A stretch of 64,000 nt of DNA from a virus: positions 1 through 64,000 of IMG/VR virus record IMGVR_UViG_3300045282_000227. One strand, written 5' to 3'. Below the pieces are notes generated by a model. The model saw nothing but the letters and a program-made list of their open reading frames with translations. It was not told where the DNA came from and did no database searches. Shown in pieces: positions 54,062 through 62,693 of the stretch. Position 1 is the stretch's first letter; each line of letters opens with the position of its first letter. A program made the position numbers and the translations under genes.

Positions 54062-56587
54062 ATGATTCTTAGTCCACTAGGATGGCAACAATCCCTAGTG
54101 GGCTATCCTGGAATAGCGCACCAGGAAGTCAATTGCTACTGGGTCTTCCGTCCTGGTAACAATGTTCCCATCCGTCTCGATACCACCTGGGCTCCGCGCT
54201 CAGGTAACGACGCGGCTATCGTATTCACCTGTTCGTCGATCTTCATCCCTCCGACCAACTTCGACGGATTCATCAATGTCTATGATGGCATCGCTCTTGA
54301 TGTCATCCTGCTCACGTCGATCAGAGTGTTCATGCCGGTCGGTGAATATACGACGGCTGGGCTCTACACATACGTATTCACCAACTTCGACCCGTTCGCG
54401 GATGGTGCATATACAACTGTTCAGGTACTCGAACTCAATCTTCTCTTCAAAGCCTATGACGGCGTTGATTCGACGGCCGTCCTGCACGAGACATTCTTCT
54501 GTCGTGCCTATGATGGTGCTGCAACAGGCTCGGCTTGCGCAGGTGTCAGTTTCGATCAGTTCTCGCATGTCTCGTCGGCAGGTAACGCGACCACTGTCAG
54601 CCCACCGACTGGCTTTGTACTCAAGACGTCTGGCGATGCGACCTATGGTGACAACCTAAGCACTGGCGTCACGACGACCTACGACAAGCCTGTCTCGATC
54701 ACATGGACACAGGTTGCCAACGGAACACTGGTCTCTGATAACTCGACTACGTTCTCGCCGTATGCGTTTGCTCACTTCTTCACGAACAACCCGGCAAGCA
54801 TAACGACCACAACGTCGACGGATCCTGGTCGTAACCCGTTCGGTGCCGCTCTTGTAACATCGAACCCGCCATACATTGCCCTTGCACTTCCGAAGACGCC
54901 TGGCTCGGCCATCACCCTTCGTGTATCGGACGGAACGACATCTTCTGATACGAGCATCACAGCGACCGGCGTCGACCTATTCGACGGTCTGCCAATCAAT
55001 GTCACTCTGAAGAAGGCGCTCGACGGAAAGGCGGCTGTCGAGGTCTGGCACAACGATGCACTGCTCTACGACGCCGAAACTTCGCTGAATTATCCGTCCG
55101 ACGTCTTGCCGATATGGCACTTCGACAATGGCGCGAACAGTTCTGCAAACAATATCACCGTCGACAACCTTGCTTCCTGCGATGGCCACGAGTTCATCCA
55201 CTTTGCCCAGGCAGATGTCCTTGTACCAAATGCACACCAGGTAGGCGAGTTCTGTCAGGCGAACCTGTATACTCGAGTCTCGTTCGTCTGCTCACAGTTC
55301 GTCGGCGAAGACATCTCGATCAACCTGACCCTACCGAACAGAACGCTGCCGACTGCGTTCGTCAAGGACGGCATTGCAATCACTGTCGACATGATCGTCG
55401 GCAACAATCTCGGCATCGTCCCGAACAAAGATGGCGCCTATGCAACGGCCGACATCACTGTCTCGCACCCACTCGGAACCATCAACGCATATGACGGCGT
55501 CGACAGCACGGTTGTTGATCTTTACGTCCTCCCGGCAATCAGAGCTGACGTCTATGATGGCGTCGCTATCTCGATCGACCTCAGACTCGATCCGGTGTTC
55601 GGTGAGACCTTTGCGTTCGACGGCGTCGCGTTCAGTCCGGCACTCACAGTCAACCACCCACAGAACTTTGGCATACTGAATGTCTATGATGGTCCGTATC
55701 TCACTCTGGTCCTCCACCACCCAGAAGCAGTGTTCTTCTACCCACGTCCGTTCTATGCTGGTGAAGAGTTCTACTCTGATGAGATTGGCTTCCGCTCCAT
55801 GGATCTCGACTATGACATCGTCGTGGATCCATGGTTCAACGGTCACGCGAATATCGAATTGGCGGGTGGTCCGCCTGCTCATGCTAGGTATTGGGGTTGC
55901 GGTCTCGAATGTGAAATCCGAGTCGACCTCAAGACTCTACCTGTCTTGCATCCGGTCGGTGCCTTCGACGGCCCAAGTATGTCGATCGTCGATCAGATCG
56001 TCCTACAGGTTGCACCATTCTATGTCGGCACCAATGCGACGCTCGAATGCATGGTTGTCGACTACACGAACATCAAGCTCTGCCCGGGTAACTTCATCCC
56101 GGACGGCGACCACGCAGACATCGAGTTCCTCTATACATATCCAGAATGCGGAATCGTATACAAAGTCTATGACGGTGCTCGAATCGACTGCTATCTCTCG
56201 GCTCATTATGGATTCTTCCTTCCGTCCTATGACGGTCCGTACATGTATTGCAACCTGTTCGTTCCGGAGCCGGTTGACATCTGGCACCTGAATGCCTATG
56301 ATGGTCCGTTCATGCGTGTCAGCAATCCAGAGTTCGATCCGAAGGCCTACGATGGCGCAGCAACGTACTTCGAATTCGCACCAGACAGATACTTCGCGTA
56401 TGATGGTGCCTTCTGCACCGTGACTAAATTGACATTGGACTACAATGTAGAATTCCTTGAATCTGGTTGCCTCGACAACGAGTTCGTCCCGACGACACCA
56501 GAAGGCTATCTCGACTACAGCAAATTCAACCCGGTTCCGGTGGAGCTCGACTACTTCGAGCATAGCGTCCTGGCGCACTGCTTCTAA
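54062..56587 (+). CDS. Large virion protein with YDG repeats (841 aa)
   Basis: Repeat-rich, mostly beta protein. At least eleven YDG motifs with the consensus (A/V)YDGxxxxxxL occur, mostly between residues 75 and 805 (for example NVYDGIALDVIL, KAYDGVDSTAVL, NAYDGPFMRV, KAYDGAATYF), plus three FDG variants. The spacing is roughly 20-60 residues. Between them one LamG-like region (about 150-380: QFSHVSSAGNATTVSPPTG..., KAAVEVWHNDALLYDAE). I do not recognise the family; likely a baseplate or fibre protein. ATG 54062 follows AAGGATAATTC. Confidence 0.8.
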   Translation: MILSPLGWQQSLVGYPGIAHQEVNCYWVFRPGNNVPIRLDTTWAPRSGNDAAIVFTCSSIFIPPTNFDGFINVYDGIALDVILLTSIRVFMPVGEYTTAGLYTYVFTNFDPFADGAYTTVQVLELNLLFKAYDGVDSTAVLHETFFCRAYDGAATGSACAGVSFDQFSHVSSAGNATTVSPPTGFVLKTSGDATYGDNLSTGVTTTYDKPVSITWTQVANGTLVSDNSTTFSPYAFAHFFTNNPASITTTTSTDPGRNPFGAALVTSNPPYIALALPKTPGSAITLRVSDGTTSSDTSITATGVDLFDGLPINVTLKKALDGKAAVEVWHNDALLYDAETSLNYPSDVLPIWHFDNGANSSANNITVDNLASCDGHEFIHFAQADVLVPNAHQVGEFCQANLYTRVSFVCSQFVGEDISINLTLPNRTLPTAFVKDGIAITVDMIVGNNLGIVPNKDGAYATADITVSHPLGTINAYDGVDSTVVDLYVLPAIRADVYDGVAISIDLRLDPVFGETFAFDGVAFSPALTVNHPQNFGILNVYDGPYLTLVLHHPEAVFFYPRPFYAGEEFYSDEIGFRSMDLDYDIVVDPWFNGHANIELAGGPPAHARYWGCGLECEIRVDLKTLPVLHPVGAFDGPSMSIVDQIVLQVAPFYVGTNATLECMVVDYTNIKLCPGNFIPDGDHADIEFLYTYPECGIVYKVYDGARIDCYLSAHYGFFLPSYDGPYMYCNLFVPEPVDIWHLNAYDGPFMRVSNPEFDPKAYDGAATYFEFAPDRYFAYDGAFCTVTKLTLDYNVEFLESGCLDNEFVPTTPEGYLDYSKFNPVPVELDYFEHSVLAHCF

Positions 56588-57888
56588 TGACTACTTGCCT
56601 CACATCAATCGCAGGAATGGGTTCGTACAGTTCTCTCACAGAGATCGTCCCGAGCACTACCTTTGGCCTCAGTCTCACATCGAGCGTCAATCAGCTCTTC
56701 CGTTTGTCGTCTCCGTTGTTCCAGACGGTGTCGATTACATTCAATATCTCGTCGTTCAGTCCGAACATCACACTCGCTGTCTACTCATGGAATGGCTCGA
56801 CAGCTACCTTTGTCGGATCGGCCAATTGTACATCTTCTATCGTTACCACGAGCATCGATCTCTCGGCTGGCAACTACATCTTTTGCTTCCATTCGAATAC
56901 TGGCAACGCGACCGGAAACTTCATCGCTCTATTCACAGGATTCCCACAGCTTCCGGTCTTCCAACCGTCGCCTGTGTTCGTGGGTGAACAAGGTACTGTA
57001 TCGGTTCTCGTGGTTCCGAAGCCACCGCGAATCTGTCACCAGACAATTTACTTCGAGAAAGTCGACGGAGAGTTCCCACCAGGCATCAGCATCACGAACC
57101 TCGGATCCATCCGTGGCTGGCTTCCGAACCTCGACTGCGTTCCTGATCCACTCAGTCCATCTATGAACTGGTGGTACACAGAGGAAGATGGAACCACGTG
57201 GCCATGGGGTCGTGAATGGAGATTCGAACTGCGTTGCTGGTTGGCAGATGTCATCGAAATTGAAGACTTCGAATGGTTCTGCATCCGCGTCCACAACAAC
57301 TGGTCGCTCGACCAAGATGCGTTCCTCAAGAAGGTTCCATTCGTCAATGTCGTTGAGGTTCGAGTCGTCGAGGATCCTGTCAAGCTGCCACCGAATCTCT
57401 GTGTGCCGTGCAAAGACACCGAAGGCATGCCGGCTTTCGTTCCACAGCCAATCGAAACGCCTTGCCTCCCATGCGGCGACTCTGGACAGACGACAACAAT
57501 TGAGCTGATCCCGATTCCACTCGATCTCTGCACCTGCCCTGCGGAGGGATTCATTGACTGGTACGAGACGAACAAAGACACGACTTTCATCAATCCACTG
57601 ATCGAGAAGTTCAAGAACGATCTGGCCAATTCGGCGGCTTTCAATCTTCTCAGAACCAAGGCTGGTAAATCCACAAGTGACCTCACCGAAGAACAGAAGG
57701 CTCGACAGTTCGTGGCGGCGACCGCGTTCCAGAACTTCCTCCAGCTGGCAACGGTTCGCGCAGAAGACACAGCCAACCCGAATGATATGGCCCAATTACT
57801 TGAGAAGTGGCGCTCGTATGAAAATCAGATTCTACCAATGCGATTCGCGAATCGAGACGGAGTGAACGTCAGTGTCAACTTTGCCTAA
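56587..57888 (+). CDS. Structural protein with Cys-Pro-rich joints (433 aa)
   Basis: TAATG overlap with the previous gene. N-terminal 120 residues are beta-rich (SLTSSVNQLFRLSSPLFQT). A central domain about 150-250 with HQTIYFEKVDGEFPPGISI, WWYTEEDGTTWPWGREW resembles domains in T4-like phage structural proteins. Then two Cys pairs, LCVPCKDTEG and TPCLPCGDSG, and LDLCTCPAEG, which could cross-link or bind metal, and a helical tail. Same Cys motif as the next gene. Confidence 0.75.
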   Translation: MTTCLTSIAGMGSYSSLTEIVPSTTFGLSLTSSVNQLFRLSSPLFQTVSITFNISSFSPNITLAVYSWNGSTATFVGSANCTSSIVTTSIDLSAGNYIFCFHSNTGNATGNFIALFTGFPQLPVFQPSPVFVGEQGTVSVLVVPKPPRICHQTIYFEKVDGEFPPGISITNLGSIRGWLPNLDCVPDPLSPSMNWWYTEEDGTTWPWGREWRFELRCWLADVIEIEDFEWFCIRVHNNWSLDQDAFLKKVPFVNVVEVRVVEDPVKLPPNLCVPCKDTEGMPAFVPQPIETPCLPCGDSGQTTTIELIPIPLDLCTCPAEGFIDWYETNKDTTFINPLIEKFKNDLANSAAFNLLRTKAGKSTSDLTEEQKARQFVAATAFQNFLQLATVRAEDTANPNDMAQLLEKWRSYENQILPMRFANRDGVNVSVNFA

Positions 57889-58093
57889 TACACTCTGCCC
57901 ACCGTGCGACGTTGTCCAGGACTTCGTTCCGATACAGCTTCCGGCTGAGCTCTGCCCGTGCCCGCCACCTCCGCCCGCGAAACTGATCTTGCCTACCGTT
58001 TCGAGTGTCACTGTCACCACAGACTGCCTGCTAGAGACCCTCAGGGGCCTCACACAGACACTTTTCTGTGATGTTGATCCACCTGGTTGTTGA
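57872..58093 (+). CDS. Small Cys/Pro-rich protein (73 aa)
   Basis: GTG start overlapping the end of 56587 by 17 bases. TLCPPCDVVQDF, then PAELCPCPPPPPAK: the LCxPC...LCxCP pair of the preceding protein repeated in miniature. May be an accessory structural protein. The start is uncertain as no ribosome binding site is obvious. Confidence 0.62.
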   Translation: MSTLPNTLCPPCDVVQDFVPIQLPAELCPCPPPPPAKLILPTVSSVTVTTDCLLETLRGLTQTLFCDVDPPGC

Positions 58094-58102
58094 AAAGTCT
58101 GA

Positions 58103-58110
58103 CTTAAATA
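58103..58110 (+). promoter_or_regulatory. Late promoter core CTTAAATA before PAAR gene
   Basis: CTTAAATA ends at 58110, four bases before ATG 58115, which has no ribosome binding site. The start of the message should be at or next to the ATG. Confidence 0.6.
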
Positions 58111-58114
58111 CAAG

Positions 58115-58399
58115 ATGGGAATGGCTGCCTGCAGAATGTTTGATATGACGATGGGACACGGTTGCTGGCCGCCCCAGAAACTCATACAGGGTTCGCACAA
58201 TGTCTTCATCGAGTCAAAGCCAGCACACCGAGTCGGTGACAAAATCGTATCGCATTGCTGCTACGGCTGTCACCCAAGCGTTTCGGCCAAAGGATCAAGT
58301 ACAGTGTTTGTAAACGGTAGACCACTAATGCGGGTTTCTGATCTAGCCAATTGCGGCTCTGTCATGATGACCGGCGCAATGACAGTGTGGGCAGGATGA
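58115..58399 (+). CDS. PAAR-domain spike-tip protein (94 aa)
   Basis: MAACRMFDMTMGHGCWPPQKL, GSHNVFIESKPAHRVGDKIVSH, CHPSVSAKGSSTVFVNGRPLMRVSD and CGSVMMTGAMTVWAG follow the PAAR pattern (S..VFvnGkpaar.gD...). Three His/Cys ligands for iron or zinc are likely. It caps the gp5-like spike (46940). Overlaps gp25 by four bases. Confidence 0.9.
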   Translation: MGMAACRMFDMTMGHGCWPPQKLIQGSHNVFIESKPAHRVGDKIVSHCCYGCHPSVSAKGSSTVFVNGRPLMRVSDLANCGSVMMTGAMTVWAG

Positions 58400-58782
58400 A
58401 AGAGAATCCGATCTACACTGACATCGATCTGTCGTTCGTAGCTCATCCATTGACAGGTGATCTACCGACGCGAGTGAATCAAGAGGCCTTGAAGCGAACG
58501 ATCATTCATCTCTTCAAGATCAACCCTTTCGATATCCCGTTCCGCACATACAAGTCGAACATGAAGCGCTACTTGTTCGAGACCGATTCGCCCATCATCC
58601 GTGCCGCCGTCCAAACCGATCTATCGTGGATCATCAAGAAGCTCGAGCCACGAATTGTTCTGCGCGAACTCACAGTGACTCCGGTCAACGAGGGTCGCGC
58701 GTGGAACATCGAAGTCACATATTCTGTCAGGTCGCTCAATGGTGACCAGACGTTCGATCTAGTAGTGGAGCGTGTCCGTTGA
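58396..58782 (+). CDS. gp25: Baseplate wedge protein (T4 gp25-like)
   Basis: 128 aa (T4 gp25 is 132). IYTDIDLSFVAHPLTGDLPTRVN then a helix-strand pattern with KRTIIHLFKINPFDIPFRTY and WNIEVTYSVRSLNGDQTF is the gp25/GPW family pattern. Gp25 is a lysozyme-related wedge unit that starts sheath assembly. ATGA overlap with PAAR, and a second (TTGA) with the endonuclease downstream. Confidence 0.92.
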   Translation: MKENPIYTDIDLSFVAHPLTGDLPTRVNQEALKRTIIHLFKINPFDIPFRTYKSNMKRYLFETDSPIIRAAVQTDLSWIIKKLEPRIVLRELTVTPVNEGRAWNIEVTYSVRSLNGDQTFDLVVERVR

Positions 58783-59468
58783 ACAGGTTCGGCCAATACT
58801 GCTACACGTATCTCATAGGGTGGCGCACATTGGATGTGTGGTACTATGGTTATCGTGCAGGTAACAAGATGGCACCCTCTAACGATCTCTGGAACGTGTA
58901 TCCTACCTCTTCACAACACGTCAAGGATTTCAGAGCTCTACACGGTGAGCCAGATGTTGTACGAGTGCATAGACTCTTTGAAACCAAAACCGAGGCAAAG
59001 AGATACGAGACGAGATTCATTCAGAGAGTGAACGCTGTATTGAGTGATCGCTGGCTGAATAAGTATGACGGTATTAAATTCCATGGTCCTTCGCAGTTCT
59101 CAACGAAATCGCGGAAGATGATGAGCGTTGCCAAGCTAGGCAAGAAGCGTGGACCACCATCTATCGAAACCAGAATGAAAATGTCAATCGCTATGAAAGG
59201 CAAGGTGTTTCCTCCGATTTCAGATGCAACAAGACTGAAGATGTCTAGAACTCGAAAAGGTAGATCACATTCTATAGAACATAGACATAATTTGTCTGAG
59301 GCTCATATGGGTAGAAGAAATTCTGTAGAAACTCGAATCAAGATTAGCCAAACACATCTAGGCATCAGGCAGTTGATAGTGACATGTCCACATTGTAATG
59401 TTTCTGGAGGGTCTCGAGCCTTGTCCCGTTGGCATTTCGACAATTGTAAGGTATTAGCAAATGCGTAA
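58779..59468 (+). CDS. Free-standing homing endonuclease 2 (GIY-YIG variant, NUMOD3, zinc finger)
   Basis: 229 aa. Paralogue of 46357: YTYLIGWRTLDVWYYGYRAGN matches YTYLIGWPSLRKWYYGYRCAN. Five NUMOD3-like helices (STKSRKMMSVAKLGKKRG, SIETRMKMSIAMKGKV, SDATRLKMSRTRKGR, and so on) are followed by a zinc finger CPHCNVSGG...HFDNC typical of T4-type HEGs. Its TTG start lies in the gp25 stop and its TAA overlaps the gp6 ATG in ATGCGTAA. More A+T-rich than the surroundings. Confidence 0.85.
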   Translation: MNRFGQYCYTYLIGWRTLDVWYYGYRAGNKMAPSNDLWNVYPTSSQHVKDFRALHGEPDVVRVHRLFETKTEAKRYETRFIQRVNAVLSDRWLNKYDGIKFHGPSQFSTKSRKMMSVAKLGKKRGPPSIETRMKMSIAMKGKVFPPISDATRLKMSRTRKGRSHSIEHRHNLSEAHMGRRNSVETRIKISQTHLGIRQLIVTCPHCNVSGGSRALSRWHFDNCKVLANA

Positions 59469-61242
59469 TCTCCCAATTCAATCACTCCAGTTTGACGTCA
59501 TCAAGCAGAACTTCAAGGACTTCTTGAAGGGAAACGAGCGTTATAAGGATTATAATTTTGAGGCCTCTGGCATTGGTACGATCGTCAATCTCATGTCGTA
59601 CCAGACACACTACCTTGGCTTCTTTGTCAAGATGCTCTTGGACGAATCATTCGTTGACTCGGCTCACACTCGCCAGGCTCAACTCTCGCATGCCAAGAAG
59701 ACAGGCTATGTGCCCAAAGGTCGTCGTGCATCCAAGGCCGAAGTTCGCCTCAAGGTGTTCACCGATACGAGCAGCGAACCTGCTACCAAGACCTTCCAGC
59801 TCGAACGTGGCCAGACCTTCTCGGCTACGAACTCAACACAAGACAGCCGTGTGTTCACAGTCGTCGACGGTTCTCTGATCACATCAAGAACGTTGGTCGG
59901 ATCGGCTGTCACTTATACGTCGGATCCGATCGTCGTCCTAGAGGGCGTGATCCGCACATGGAACTTCGTGGTCGATTCATCGATCATCAATCAGCGATTC
60001 ATTATCAAAGACCCGTCCATTGACATCGACACCATCCGTGTTCGTGTCCGCGAGAATTCAACTTCGACCAGCTTCTCTGAATACATTCTCGCCAAGAACA
60101 TCTCTGATCTCGACGCCAATTCGAAAGTCTATTTCGTGACAACCGATGAGTTCGGCAACTACCAAGTGTTCTTTGGTAACGACGTGTTCGGTGTACAACC
60201 ACAGACTGGCAACGCGATCGAAGTCACGTATGTCTCGACCAATGGTGAGTCCGGCGATGGCGCCAAGTCATTCACGTTCAACACGCCTATCACCGGTTCT
60301 TTGGCAGGCTTCGTGAACACCGAGGTCGTCACTCTGGCCACCGCGTCTGGCGGTGCAGAACCACAGACGGCAGACGAACTACGCTTTGCAATCCCGAACA
60401 GCTATCGCCGCCAGGACCGTCTCATCACACCAGACGACTATCGCACGATTCTCTTGGATGAGTACCGTAATATCGACAGCCTGAATGTCTGGGGTGGAGA
60501 AGACAACGTACCGCGTGATTATGGTAAGACCTATCTGAGCATCAAGCCACGCAACTCGAACCGTCTCACCGCTCTCGCGCGCGAAGAGATCAGACAGACG
60601 ATCGTCAAGAAATTCGGTGCCATCGGTGCTGATGTTGTGTTTGTCGATCCAGACTTCATCGACGTCAACCTGACCATTCTCTGCAAATTCGATCTACGCA
60701 AGACGGCACGTACGGTTCCTGAATTGGTGAACGTTGTCCAGGCGGCCATCGACGCATACAACTCAGATACACTTTCGAAGTTCAACACATTCCTCTCGGA
60801 CGTCGAGCTCTTGTCAGATATCCGAAGCCAAGACCCAGCGTTCGTCTCAATGTATTCGAGAAAGGTTCTCGGCAAGACGATTACCCAGATCCACGGATCA
60901 ACCTCTGCCCAGACAGTTCGATTCGGCAATGCACTCGTGCCTAGCACGGTCGCCAGCGCTGACATTGTCTACTCGACCTTTGTTGCGAACATCAAGGACA
61001 ATGGACAAGGCCTCTTGAACCTCGTGAACAAGGCGAACGGCCAGGCTCTGGTCGCTGCTGGCAAAGTGGACTATGAGACGGGTGCAGTGACCTACAATCT
61101 GCCACAATTCGCAAAGGTCGCAGGATACGAAACCGGAACAACCGGCCAACTCGTGTTCAATGGCGTACCTGTCAACCCAGATGTCAACACGTACCTGAAC
61201 AATATCGTTCGCATCGCCTCGTCTAAGGTAACGGTCCTGTGA
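59461..61242 (+). CDS. gp6: Baseplate wedge protein (T4 gp6/baseplate J-like)
   Basis: 593 aa. SLQFDVIKQNFKDFLKGNERYKDYNFEASGIGTIVNLMSYQTHYLGFFVKMLLDESFVDSAH at the N-terminus and RRQDRLITPDDYRTILLDEYRNIDSLNVWGGED in the second half are the marks of the gp6 (baseplate J) family. Gp6 dimers form the ring of wedges. ATG 59461 overlaps the HEG stop by 8 bases; the gene that follows starts inside its end. Confidence 0.92.
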   Translation: MRNLPIQSLQFDVIKQNFKDFLKGNERYKDYNFEASGIGTIVNLMSYQTHYLGFFVKMLLDESFVDSAHTRQAQLSHAKKTGYVPKGRRASKAEVRLKVFTDTSSEPATKTFQLERGQTFSATNSTQDSRVFTVVDGSLITSRTLVGSAVTYTSDPIVVLEGVIRTWNFVVDSSIINQRFIIKDPSIDIDTIRVRVRENSTSTSFSEYILAKNISDLDANSKVYFVTTDEFGNYQVFFGNDVFGVQPQTGNAIEVTYVSTNGESGDGAKSFTFNTPITGSLAGFVNTEVVTLATASGGAEPQTADELRFAIPNSYRRQDRLITPDDYRTILLDEYRNIDSLNVWGGEDNVPRDYGKTYLSIKPRNSNRLTALAREEIRQTIVKKFGAIGADVVFVDPDFIDVNLTILCKFDLRKTARTVPELVNVVQAAIDAYNSDTLSKFNTFLSDVELLSDIRSQDPAFVSMYSRKVLGKTITQIHGSTSAQTVRFGNALVPSTVASADIVYSTFVANIKDNGQGLLNLVNKANGQALVAAGKVDYETGAVTYNLPQFAKVAGYETGTTGQLVFNGVPVNPDVNTYLNNIVRIASSKVTVL

Positions 61243-62678
61243 TCCAATCAACCCTGGTACCTATTCTCGCAAACAGACTTCCTGAGTTTGTCAAGGATCT
61301 GTACCCGAACTTTGAACAGTTCATTCGAGACTACTTGACCTGGCTTGAACAGGACGAGAACTTCCTGCGCATCCTTGAAGACTGGCGTTCGAACAACGAA
61401 GTCACTCTACAGGTCGAACCATATATCGATGCCATCTTGGTCGATCTCGGATTCGTCTACAACCAACCACTCGCAATCGACAAGAAGCTCTTGGTGCATG
61501 TGCTCCGTGACTTCTACATGTCTCGCGGCTCTGAGGGTTCGTTGAAGACTCTGTTCAAGATCTTGTATGGTAAGGACGGCGAAGTCGAGATTCGTTATCC
61601 ACGTGACGAGATGCTGATCCCGTCCTATGCAGAATATGGCAAGCGGTTCTTCATGTTCTCGACGGCGACCTCACTTGACACAGATGATTTCAACGCTATT
61701 GCGGCGAACATCATCCACGCTGGCGGAACCGTCACAGGTGGCGTGAGTGGAACTACTGCGTTCATCGAAGACATCCAGATCGTATTCGGTCAAGGTCAGA
61801 CCTACTTCAAAATCGAAATACTCGAACCAACCTCAGCCTTCTTGAATGGTGAACAGCTCACGATTGCCTGCAAAGGTATCGAAGTCGTTGAAACACTCAA
61901 GCCATCTGTGGCTATCGAGATCGACGACGGTGGTTCGGGTTATGCGCCCACCGATACGATCGGCATCAATGGAACCAAGCTCTATGGCTCTGTACGCATC
62001 GACTCACTCAGTCGCGGCGGTGTCGACGGTCTAAACATCACGACACTTGGCACGGGATATGCAATCGGCGACAGAATCTCAGCTTCCATCGAGTCTGGCT
62101 TTGGCTTCACTGCATACGTGACAACCATCAATCTCAGTGGCGGAATCACTGGTTACCAAATTCAGTCGAAGGGATACAACTACACCCAGCTTCCACTCAT
62201 CTCCGTCAAGTCAACAGGTGGCACAGGCGCAGTGATTGCAGCGACCAGCACAGAGATCGGCTCTGTTCGTAGGATCAGTTTCGATGCTCCGTTTGTAGAT
62301 TTCACCATTGCTATTGCAGACGTTTCGAGTGCTACAGGTTCCGGTGCAGAACTGACGATCGTCCCACAACCAATCTGGTCTATCAGTGATTGGGCTAATC
62401 GTAGGGGTTTCCTCGAGGAAAATAGTACGCTGATTGACAGTGATAAATATCAGCAGTTCTCCTATACCGTTGTTTCTCAGAAACCGGCCAGTGAGTATGA
62501 AAAGTTCCTGGATGAGTGGATTCACCCAGCAGGTTACATCCGAATCAGTTCGTTCGAGCTTCAAGACGACCTCAACTTCAACCTTCTACCCGGCGATTCA
62601 GAACTCAGCAATCAGATTTCTAAGATTTATGAATCCACATTGACGTTGGCCCTAGCACTCGAATTCCAGATAGCATAA
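61239..62678 (+). CDS. Virion protein behind gp6 with GSGY repeats (479 aa)
   Basis: N-terminal helical region (FEQFIRDYLTWLEQDENFLRILEDW, KKLLVHVLRDFYMSRGSEGSLKTLFKILYGKDGEVEIRYP), then repeated beta units DDGGSGYAPTDTI, TTLGTGYAIGDRI, QSKGYNYTQLPLI. This arrangement occurs in T4-like phages of environmental hosts after gp6. It may belong to the wedge (possibly gp7-like). ATGA overlap with gp6. Confidence 0.77.
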   Translation: MIQSTLVPILANRLPEFVKDLYPNFEQFIRDYLTWLEQDENFLRILEDWRSNNEVTLQVEPYIDAILVDLGFVYNQPLAIDKKLLVHVLRDFYMSRGSEGSLKTLFKILYGKDGEVEIRYPRDEMLIPSYAEYGKRFFMFSTATSLDTDDFNAIAANIIHAGGTVTGGVSGTTAFIEDIQIVFGQGQTYFKIEILEPTSAFLNGEQLTIACKGIEVVETLKPSVAIEIDDGGSGYAPTDTIGINGTKLYGSVRIDSLSRGGVDGLNITTLGTGYAIGDRISASIESGFGFTAYVTTINLSGGITGYQIQSKGYNYTQLPLISVKSTGGTGAVIAATSTEIGSVRRISFDAPFVDFTIAIADVSSATGSGAELTIVPQPIWSISDWANRRGFLEENSTLIDSDKYQQFSYTVVSQKPASEYEKFLDEWIHPAGYIRISSFELQDDLNFNLLPGDSELSNQISKIYESTLTLALALEFQIA

Positions 62679-62693
62679 CCCGAGATCATAAGA

